Assembly: GCA_020444075.1 (NCBI GenBank)
Contig: JAHLLR010000055.1
Span: 1-33,749, forward strand
From: Deltaproteobacteria bacterium
Lineage (GTDB): Bacteria > Desulfobacterota > Desulfobacteria > Desulfobacterales > Desulfosarcinaceae
DNA length: 33,749 nt
Reading direction: 5' to 3'
Shown here: positions 28,467-33,749 of the stretch, piece after piece
Layout: every line of letters begins with the position of its first letter
Numbering within the stretch: position 1 is the first letter of the stretch
Notes under the pieces: generated by a model
Told to the model about the DNA's origin: nothing
The model's input: the letters and a program-made list of their open reading frames with translations, nothing else
Databases searched by the model: none
Made by a program: the position numbers and the translations under genes

Positions 28467-30017
28467 TTATTTTTGGGTCCCGTGTTCCAGGTCCAGGTGA
28501 AAACGCACCGGCCCCCGGTAGTGGCCATTTTGGAAGCGCTTGTGCAGGGCATACTCGGAATCCGGATGCGACCAGGAGGTGGCGATGGCCACATGGCCCT
28601 TGGGAAAAGGGGTGATCTCCGCATCCACATAGTCCAGGGGCGCCAGGGCGCAATCCTTTTCAACCAGGTCGTCGTGGGTGCCGTAGCAGATCAGCCAGGG
28701 AATCTTCTTTTCGCGGATGCGGTTGAGGTTCAGCGGCGCGTCGAAAAGCTTCACGGGCAGGGTGCCATCCGCTGTAATGGGTGTGTTGAAGGATGCGAAG
28801 CTGATCTTCGTGATGGCCATGGGCAGGTCGTTGCGCTCGTTGCCCAGCCAGTAGTTCAAGGCGGCGGCAGTCTTGCTGACCGTTATTTTGCCGCCCTTCT
28901 GACCGGCAAACATCATCAGGTCCCGGTAAAAGGCCGCCAACGGGGATTCGGTTTCTATGCTCTTGAGCTTATACACCCAGCCCATGAGGGTCCCGTCCGC
29001 CACCTGATTTCCGTTGGCCAGGGTTTTGGTGCCATAGGCCAGATCGTTGAAACGTCTCGGCAGCTTCCCCAGGAAGCCGGCCAGACCCTGGCTGCGCGTG
29101 CCGTCCATGGGGGCCACGCAGGTGATGAATGCATCCACCAGGTCATCCAGCACCCCGCTCAGGAGTGTGCACAGGGCATTGTACCCGCCCTGGCAGTAGC
29201 CGTTCAAGGTCACCGGCTTGCCGTGGCGGGCCTTGATTTTTCTGCAGAACACGGCCGTGTCCCGGGCATCGTTTTCGCCGCACATGGTTTGCAGCGCTTC
29301 GGTGGTATCGATGTCCTTGAGGATGCGGATGTAGGTGGGAATGCCCTGGTTGGCGTAGCTGTGGGCGTAGCTGCGCTGCTCTCCGGGCAGAAACCCAAGG
29401 ATGTTCGCCCCCAATACATAAGGCGGAATGATGCAGACGGGCTTGGCCGCCGGGTTGACTTCGACCCCGCCGGCAGTGGGCATAATCTGGTAGAGATAAA
29501 ATCGTTCCGTCTGCGCCACCAGAGGGTTGGTGCCCCGCTCGAAGTGAAACCCGTATTCCTCTTCGATGGCGGCAATGGCTTTGGGATAGGCCACGGTCAC
29601 CTGCGCCATCAATTGCGCCTGGCGCCGGGCCATGCGTTTCAGGTCGCTGGTATCGAGCTGCCACACATTTTTGAAGAATGCCGACATGAATTCGTTCATC
29701 TCTGCTGCGTTGTAGCGGCGCACCATCTCCAGCGCACCGTCGATCCCGCGGTTGATCAATTCGGCATTCTGATTCAGCAGCCCCAGATAGGCGGCCAGTG
29801 TTTCTGACGGTGAGGCCGTGGCCATGCGGGTGGTCTCGGCCTGCTGAAAATAACGGGTCGAGATCAGGTAGGGCACCATAAAGTCGGCGGTGTAGCGTGA
29901 GAGGCCGGCCAGGTAGTTGGCGGTGGCCGAATAAAAATCTCCAAGTATGCCCAGCCCGTTTTCCGCAGGGGCGGCAGCGATCGGTGAGGGGTCGATATGC
30001 TTCGATGGATCGGCCAT
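28467..30017 (-). CDS. PhaC-like alpha/beta-hydrolase (second PHA synthase-like protein)
   Basis: A 516-aa protein related to the PHA synthase/depolymerase fold and distinct from the class III PhaC downstream. A helical N-terminal part (about 20-185) precedes the hydrolase domain: PVCIIPPYVLGANILGFLPGEQRSYAH, then a Cys-containing box NGYCQGGYNAL (Cys275), an acidic site in CYGTHDDLVEKD (D449/D450) and a probable His475 in FPKGHVAIATSW. Cys rather than Ser at the nucleophile position favours a synthase-like acyltransferase over a lipase. It could be a divergent synthase, a thioesterase or a granule-associated acyltransferase. AGGAGG lies 4-5 nt before the ATG at 30017. It is the first gene of the minus-strand PHA operon. 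Confidence 0.85.
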   Translation of the reverse strand: MADPSKHIDPSPIAAAPAENGLGILGDFYSATANYLAGLSRYTADFMVPYLISTRYFQQAETTRMATASPSETLAAYLGLLNQNAELINRGIDGALEMVRRYNAAEMNEFMSAFFKNVWQLDTSDLKRMARRQAQLMAQVTVAYPKAIAAIEEEYGFHFERGTNPLVAQTERFYLYQIMPTAGGVEVNPAAKPVCIIPPYVLGANILGFLPGEQRSYAHSYANQGIPTYIRILKDIDTTEALQTMCGENDARDTAVFCRKIKARHGKPVTLNGYCQGGYNALCTLLSGVLDDLVDAFITCVAPMDGTRSQGLAGFLGKLPRRFNDLAYGTKTLANGNQVADGTLMGWVYKLKSIETESPLAAFYRDLMMFAGQKGGKITVSKTAAALNYWLGNERNDLPMAITKISFASFNTPITADGTLPVKLFDAPLNLNRIREKKIPWLICYGTHDDLVEKDCALAPLDYVDAEITPFPKGHVAIATSWSHPDSEYALHKRFQNGHYRGPVRFHLDLEHGTQK

Positions 30018-30039
30018 GGCGCCTCCTGATGTTCTTCCA

Positions 30040-30068
30040 ACAATAATCCTGTTGGGCCGTCGAGGCAA
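30040..30068 (-). promoter_or_regulatory. Candidate promoter of the PHA operon
   Basis: On the minus strand TTGCCT (30068-30063) and TATTGT (30045-30040) are 17 nt apart, and the -10 lies about 22 nt from the ATG at 30017. Each hexamer matches consensus at four of six positions. Confidence 0.35.
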
Positions 30069-30089
30069 CCTGTAAAAAAATGGATCGGC

Positions 30090-30127
30090 TTTCCGGGTAT
30101 GTTACTTTCCGGGTTACTTTTCGGGTA
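30090..30127. repeat. Three short direct repeats between the PHA operon and the outer-membrane gene
   Basis: TTTCCGGGTA (30090), TTTCCGGGTTA (30106) and TTTTCGGGTA (30118) are near-identical direct repeats spaced 16 and 12 nt apart. The array ends exactly where the -35 of the rightward promoter begins, which suits activator- or repressor-binding half-sites. Confidence 0.5.
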
Positions 30128-30156
30128 TTGCCACGCATGCCCGAATCAATTATGAT
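30128..30156 (+). promoter_or_regulatory. Strong sigma70-like promoter for the outer-membrane protein gene
   Basis: TTGCCA (30128-30133) and TATGAT (30151-30156) are separated by exactly 17 nt, each matching consensus at five of six bases. Transcription would start near 30163, giving a leader of about 65 nt. Confidence 0.7.
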
Positions 30157-30229
30157 TTTGTCCATGCCGACGATAAAGAAACCATGCATGGTGCCTAACC
30201 CGTGATTTGACCAGGAAGGAGAGATCATA

Positions 30230-30999
30230 ATGAAAAGAAATCATTTGCTGGCGATGACGATTGGCTTGGTTTTCCTTGCCGGGGCCAGTACTGCCGGTGC
30301 CTTTGGCCTGGAGTTTGCCATCGGCGGGTGGGCCCAGAGTCCCAGTGGCACACTGGGGTATAAGGCCCTGTCCGCCGATGATATCCTCGACGTGGAACAG
30401 GACCTCAAATACGACGATGAGGACCGGGTATCGGCACGCCTTTCCATCGATATGCCGCTTTTTCTGCCCAACATCTATCTCATGGCCACGCCCATGGATT
30501 TAACTGCAACCGGGGAAAAAACAGACGGTTTCAAGTTCGGAGATGTCACCTTCAATCCGGGGCCGTTTTATTCCGAAACGGTTCTGGACAACCTGGACAT
30601 CGGCCTGTGTTACGGCCTCCCCCTGCTGCAGACCGCCACCTTCGATACGTTGAATATCGACGTCGGCGTGAATGTCCGGATATAGATTACGAACTGATGA
30701 TCCGCCAGGATTCAAGCGGGCTCAATGAGTCGGAGACCGGTACCTTTCCGATCCCCATGGTTTTCCTGGCGGCCCGGTTCCGTCCCCTCGAGCGACTCTC
30801 CTTCGAAGCGGAAGGACGGGGAATCTCATACAGCGGCAACGATGTGTACAGCTTTATCGGGCGGGTCAAGGTCAGGATCGTCGGCCCGCTGTTCGCCGCC
30901 GGGGGATACCGATACGAAAAGGCCAAGCTGGATGAAAAGGACGTTTTGGCGGATGTTGAGTTCAGCGGTCCGTTTTTGGAGGCGGGATTCTCATTTTAA
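30230..30999 (+). pseudogene. Outer-membrane beta-barrel protein (TIGR04219-like), frameshifted
   Basis: The start is sound: ATG at 30230 with AAGGAG 8 nt upstream, and a signal peptide (MKRNHLLAMTIGLVFLAGASTAGA) predicted to be cleaved before FG. Frame 1 ends at a TAG at 30683-30685 after DVGVNVRI. The same family pattern resumes at once in another frame with IDYELMIRQ and runs to the stop at 30999, including LSFEAEGRGISYSGN and GPLFAAGGYRYE. Adding one base in CGGATATAG (30677-30685) would restore one chain of about 256 aa, the usual size. Both halves contain alternating barrel strands, and the C-terminus ends in Phe (EAGFSF), as outer-membrane barrels do. I read it as a one-base deletion or a sequencing error. 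The protein's role is unknown. Confidence 0.85.
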
Positions 31000-31065
31000 A
31001 GTATCCGCGTCGGTCGGCGAGGCCATTTTTTAGCGAGCGGCGTTTGCCGTGATCCCCTTTTTCCG

Positions 31066-31112
31066 GGCTGTTGCGTTTTTTTCCGATAAGAAAAAACGCA
31101 GCAGCCTTTTTC
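31066..31112 (+). terminator. Intrinsic terminator after the outer-membrane gene
   Basis: GGCTGTTGCGTTTTTT (from 31066) pairs with AAAAAACGCAGCAGCC (31091-31106), with one G-U pair. Five T follow at 31107-31111. It closes the transcript of the barrel-protein gene before the 2-oxoacid oxidoreductase promoter. Confidence 0.9.
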
Positions 31113-31177
31113 TATTCTCATTCCGCGCGCATGTCAGCCCCGGCTATTTATTGAACCGGCAATGATTTTAAAAATCG

Positions 31178-31206
31178 TTGACACCCCCACGTGGGTTCGC
31201 TATGGG
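31178..31206 (+). promoter_or_regulatory. Promoter of the 2-oxoacid oxidoreductase operon with palindrome in the spacer
   Basis: A perfect -35 TTGACA (31178-31183) and TATGGG (31201-31206) are 17 nt apart. The spacer contains the 10-bp perfect palindrome CCCACGTGGG (31186-31195). A protein bound there would compete with RNA polymerase, so it is a candidate operator. Confidence 0.65.
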
Positions 31207-31225
31207 TGAATTTGTTTGATCCTAG

Positions 31226-31237
31226 ATTTGATCAAAT
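31226..31237 (+). promoter_or_regulatory. 12-bp palindrome in the leader of the 2-oxoacid oxidoreductase operon
   Basis: ATTTGATCAAAT is a perfect palindrome about 20 nt downstream of the -10. An extra half-site TTTGATC lies just before it (31215-31221). It is a second possible operator for the same promoter. Confidence 0.4.
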
Positions 31238-31266
31238 TTGTGATTATATATTTTCGGAGGATTGAA

Positions 31267-32379
31267 ATGGCACTGAATTTCATCGAGGGCAACGAGGCGG
31301 TGGCACTGGGCGCCATGGCTGCCGGTTGCCGGTTTTTTGCCGGTTATCCCATTACCCCGGCCACCACGGTCTATAACGCCATGCTCAAATACCTGCCCCC
31401 GGAAGGCGGCGTCTGCCTTCAGGGTGAGGATGAGATCGCCTCTATCGGCTACTGCCTGGGCGCGTCCATGGCGGGCCACAAGGTGCTCACCGCTACATCG
31501 GGACCGGGAATCAGCCTATACAGTGAACAGATTTCCTTTGCCATCGGCAGCGAGATTCCCCTGGTCATCGTCAACGTCCAGCGGCTGGGACCCTCCACCG
31601 GATCCGCCACCAAGGGGGCTGACGGGGATATCCAGTTCATGCGCTGGGGCTCCAGCTCCGGCCTGCCGGTAATTGTGCTGGCGCCTGTGGACGTGGCCGA
31701 CTGTTACCGGCTTACCGTCCATGCCTTCAACCTGGCCGAGCAATTTCGCTGCCCGGTTTTTCTGGCTTCCAATAAAGAGATCGCCATGACCCGCGAGAGT
31801 GTCGATCTCGATGCCGTCGAACTGCCGGTTACGGTCACCCGCAAAACGGCGGACCGGGGTAAACCGTTTCTTCCCTTTGCCACCCCCGGCGACGACACCG
31901 CTCCCGATTTTCTGCCCATCGGCGATCAAACCCTGGTGCGCCAGACCTCCTCGACTCACGGTGTCAACGGTTACATCACCGTGGACCCTGAGGAGATCAA
32001 TGCCTTTCAGCATCGGTTGGAGAAGAAGCTGACCGCCCACGTGGATGAGTTCACCTTTTTCGACCAGGATCTGGATCCGCAGGCCAGGACACTGGTGGTG
32101 GCATACGGCGTCACCGCGCGTGCCGCCCGGGTGGCCGTCGCCGCGTCCAGGGCGGCCGGCAAACCGGTTTCCCTGTTGATCCCCAAGACCCTGTGGCCGG
32201 TGCCGGAACGGCTGATCGTCGATACGGCCGCCCCCTATGACCGGGTCGTGGTGGTGGAGATGAACATGGGGCAGTACGTGCGGGAGGTTCAGCGGCTGCT
32301 GCCCGGCAAAACGGTGGACTTTTTCGGCCAGATGAACGGTAATCTGATCAAGCCGGAACAGATCCGGGAGGTGATATAA
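31267..32379 (+). CDS. 2-oxoacid:ferredoxin oxidoreductase, alpha subunit
   Basis: The alpha subunit (370 aa) of a CoA-dependent enzyme that oxidatively decarboxylates 2-oxoacids and reduces ferredoxin. The POR_N domain begins at once with GNEAVALGAMAAGCRFFAGYPITPAT, followed by GEDEIASIGYCLGASMAGHKVLTATSGPG, both strongly conserved in KorA/VorA/PorA. The C-terminal half contains the POR core II region (VVVVEMNMGQYVREVQRLL). The ATG at 31267 has GGAGG 6 nt upstream; the open frame to 31216 lies in the leader. The beta-gamma gene starts on the base after its stop. Whether the substrate is 2-oxoglutarate, a branched-chain or an aromatic 2-oxoacid cannot be read from sequence alone. Confidence 0.93.
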   Translation: MALNFIEGNEAVALGAMAAGCRFFAGYPITPATTVYNAMLKYLPPEGGVCLQGEDEIASIGYCLGASMAGHKVLTATSGPGISLYSEQISFAIGSEIPLVIVNVQRLGPSTGSATKGADGDIQFMRWGSSSGLPVIVLAPVDVADCYRLTVHAFNLAEQFRCPVFLASNKEIAMTRESVDLDAVELPVTVTRKTADRGKPFLPFATPGDDTAPDFLPIGDQTLVRQTSSTHGVNGYITVDPEEINAFQHRLEKKLTAHVDEFTFFDQDLDPQARTLVVAYGVTARAARVAVAASRAAGKPVSLLIPKTLWPVPERLIVDTAAPYDRVVVVEMNMGQYVREVQRLLPGKTVDFFGQMNGNLIKPEQIREVI

Positions 32380-33672
32380 ATGAGCAGTCTGATCAATACC
32401 AGCCGCCCCCCGGTCTTCTGCCCGGGATGCAGTCATGAACGGATCGTCCACACCTTGGACAAGGCCTTTGAGCAGATGGACCTGGACGGCAGCCAGGTGG
32501 TCATCGTCAGCGATATCGGATGTTCGGGACTTTTCGACACCTTTTTCAATACTCACGCCTTCCACGGCCTGCACGGCCGGGCCCTGACCTATGCCACCGG
32601 CCTGAAAATGGCCCGCCCGGACCTGAAAGTGATCGTTACCATGGGCGACGGAGGGTTGGGCATCGGCGGCGCTCACGTGCTTTCCACCTGTCGCCGCAAC
32701 ATCGACCTGACCCTGCTGATCCTCAACAATTTCAACTACGGCATGACCGGCGGGCAGTGCTCTTCCACCACCCCCCGGGAGGCCGTGGTGGGGTCCGGCT
32801 TTCTCAACCAGCTGGAAAAGCCGGTGGACATCTGCCAGGTCACCGCCGCGGCCGGTGCCGCCTTCGTGACCCGAACCTCGTCCTATGCGGCGGACCTGGT
32901 GGACCAAATGGTCGCCGCCATCCGCTTTGATGGATTTTCGGTTATCGACATGTGGGGCATGTGCCCCGGCCGATACACCAAACGCAATAAAATCACTCCC
33001 AAGAGTATCGAGGCCGACCTGGCCGAGCTTCCCCGCTTCCGGGGACCGGTGATGGATAACCAGCGCAAGGAATACGGCAGCGCCTACCGGGAAGTAGCCG
33101 CCCGGCTGCCCGCACCGGCCAGGCCGGCCAACGTCGAGGCGCAGTTCCAGCCGCCGGCCAGCAGCCGCCAGGAAGTCCTCATACTGGGCAGCGCCGGACA
33201 GCGCATCGTCACCGCCGGAGAGATCTTCTGCCTGGCGGGCATGACCGGCGGCTGGTATGCCACCTTGAAAAATGATTACCCCATTACGGTTCTGCGCGGC
33301 CATTCCGTCAGCGAGATGGTGCTGTCCCCTCAGCCGGTGGACTATACCGGTATCGAGCGGCCCCAGGTGGTGGTGGCACTGGCTGACGAGGGGGTGGGGC
33401 GGCGCAAAAAAATGTTGGCCCGGCTGGACAGCGACACCCTGATCATCAAGGCCGCCGGGGTCACTCTCCCGGAAACCGGGGCCACGGTGCAGGAAGTGGA
33501 TTTCAAGGCCCAGAAGATCAAATCCCAGGACTGGGCGTTGGCCAGCCTGGCCCTGCTGGCCAGAAAAGACCGGGTAATCTCAATGGAGATGTTCAAAGCC
33601 GCGTTGGCCATACGGTTTAAAAAAGCCATTCTGGAGACGGCCATGGTATTGGTCGACCATGTCAGCGAATAA
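32380..33672 (+). CDS. 2-oxoacid:ferredoxin oxidoreductase, fused beta and gamma subunits
   Basis: A 430-aa fusion. Residues 1-250 are the thiamine diphosphate-binding beta subunit: FCPGCSHERI (cluster cysteines), DIGCSGLFDTFF, GDGGLGIGGAH with the TPP/metal-binding NNFNYGMTGGQ, and a further conserved Cys in WGMCPGRY. Residues about 275-425 are a POR gamma-type domain: EVLILGSAGQRIVTAGEIFCLAG, SVSEMVLSPQPVDYTGIERP. The gene follows the alpha subunit with no spacer and takes its GGGAGG ribosome-binding site from the alpha 3' end, which suggests 1:1 coupled translation. No delta (2x[4Fe-4S]) subunit gene is present nearby. An acyl-CoA dehydrogenase gene starts 35 nt later. Confidence 0.93.
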   Translation: MSSLINTSRPPVFCPGCSHERIVHTLDKAFEQMDLDGSQVVIVSDIGCSGLFDTFFNTHAFHGLHGRALTYATGLKMARPDLKVIVTMGDGGLGIGGAHVLSTCRRNIDLTLLILNNFNYGMTGGQCSSTTPREAVVGSGFLNQLEKPVDICQVTAAAGAAFVTRTSSYAADLVDQMVAAIRFDGFSVIDMWGMCPGRYTKRNKITPKSIEADLAELPRFRGPVMDNQRKEYGSAYREVAARLPAPARPANVEAQFQPPASSRQEVLILGSAGQRIVTAGEIFCLAGMTGGWYATLKNDYPITVLRGHSVSEMVLSPQPVDYTGIERPQVVVALADEGVGRRKKMLARLDSDTLIIKAAGVTLPETGATVQEVDFKAQKIKSQDWALASLALLARKDRVISMEMFKAALAIRFKKAILETAMVLVDHVSE

Positions 33673-33707
33673 ATAGGATCAACAACCGGAATAGAAAAGG
33701 AGACCCC

Positions 33708-33749
33708 ATGGATTTTCAGTTGAGCAAGGAACTGGAGATGCTGCGCAAA
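33708..33749 (+). CDS. Acyl-CoA dehydrogenase, N-terminal start (partial)
   Basis: The window ends 14 codons into a gene beginning MDFQLSKELEMLRK, a very typical acyl-CoA dehydrogenase N-terminus (MDFxLxxEQxMLR). AAAAGGAG lies 5 nt before the ATG. Spacing from the oxidoreductase beta-gamma gene (35 nt) implies the same operon. Substrate specificity cannot be judged from this fragment. Confidence 0.75.
   Translation, partial: MDFQLSKELEMLRK

Noticed and set aside
28433-28663. Upstream extension of PhaE
   Set aside because: It lies within the coding sequence of the PhaC-like gene in another frame and reads as Trp/Arg/Pro-rich non-protein-like sequence.
28083-29807. Plus-strand 574-codon open frame inside the PHA operon
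   Set aside because: Antisense shadow of the PhaC-like and PhaE genes; no ribosome-binding site or recognisable domain.
31516-33303. Open frame of 595 codons on the minus strand opposite the 2-oxoacid oxidoreductase genes
   Set aside because: Same artefact; it spans two well-recognised genes and shows no motifs of its own.

Overview
The window looks like chromosomal DNA of a strictly anaerobic, GC-rich Desulfobacterota bacterium, most likely a Desulfosarcina/Desulfococcus-type sulfate reducer. The basis is gene content rather than a database match: a split, ferredoxin-rich 'archaeal-type' glutamate synthase, a ferredoxin-dependent 2-oxoacid oxidoreductase followed by an acyl-CoA dehydrogenase, a class III PHA synthase system, a CNBD/radical-SAM gene pair, and a palindromic intergenic repeat of a type I associate with this group. 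No tRNA, rRNA, CRISPR array, IS transposase or phage gene was seen.

Layout. (a) 1-5.6 kb: the tail of an unidentified gene, a bidirectional terminator, then a minus-strand signalling pair: a membrane hybrid histidine kinase with three receiver-like domains (two degenerate) and a REC-HisKA-REC-GGDEF diguanylate cyclase. (b) 5.8-20.5 kb: a block about glutamine. glnE (minus) faces a three-gene glutamate synthase operon (plus) across a 395-nt regulatory region holding a sigma54-like site, a sigma70-like site and a leader hairpin. carA, carB and purF follow, all glutamine amidotransferase systems. carA and carB are separated by a 124-nt imperfect palindrome and a 7-bp tandem repeat. (c) 20.6-25.1 kb: a stand-alone cyclic-nucleotide-binding protein paired with a radical SAM protein with a SPASM-like tail, a minus-strand Cys-rich protein, then a divergent YchF-like P-loop NTPase followed by a short KamA/EpmB-type lysine-aminomutase-like enzyme. 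(d) 25.2-30.0 kb: a minus-strand polyhydroxyalkanoate operon (PhaC-like protein, PhaE, class III PhaC with a basic tail, tandem-GAF protein). (e) 30.2-31.0 kb: an outer-membrane beta-barrel gene broken by a one-base frameshift. (f) 31.2 kb to the end: a 2-oxoacid:ferredoxin oxidoreductase (alpha, then a beta-gamma fusion) and the start of an acyl-CoA dehydrogenase.

How it fits together: GlnE tunes glutamine synthetase, glutamate synthase recycles glutamine plus 2-oxoglutarate to glutamate with low-potential electrons, and CarAB and PurF draw glutamine nitrogen into pyrimidines/arginine and purines. The PHA operon stores carbon. The last genes would oxidise 2-oxoacids to acyl-CoAs and then dehydrogenate them. 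Most of the window is ordinary metabolism. The least explained parts are the CNBD/radical-SAM pair, the YchF-like/KamA-like pair, and the repeats between carA and carB.
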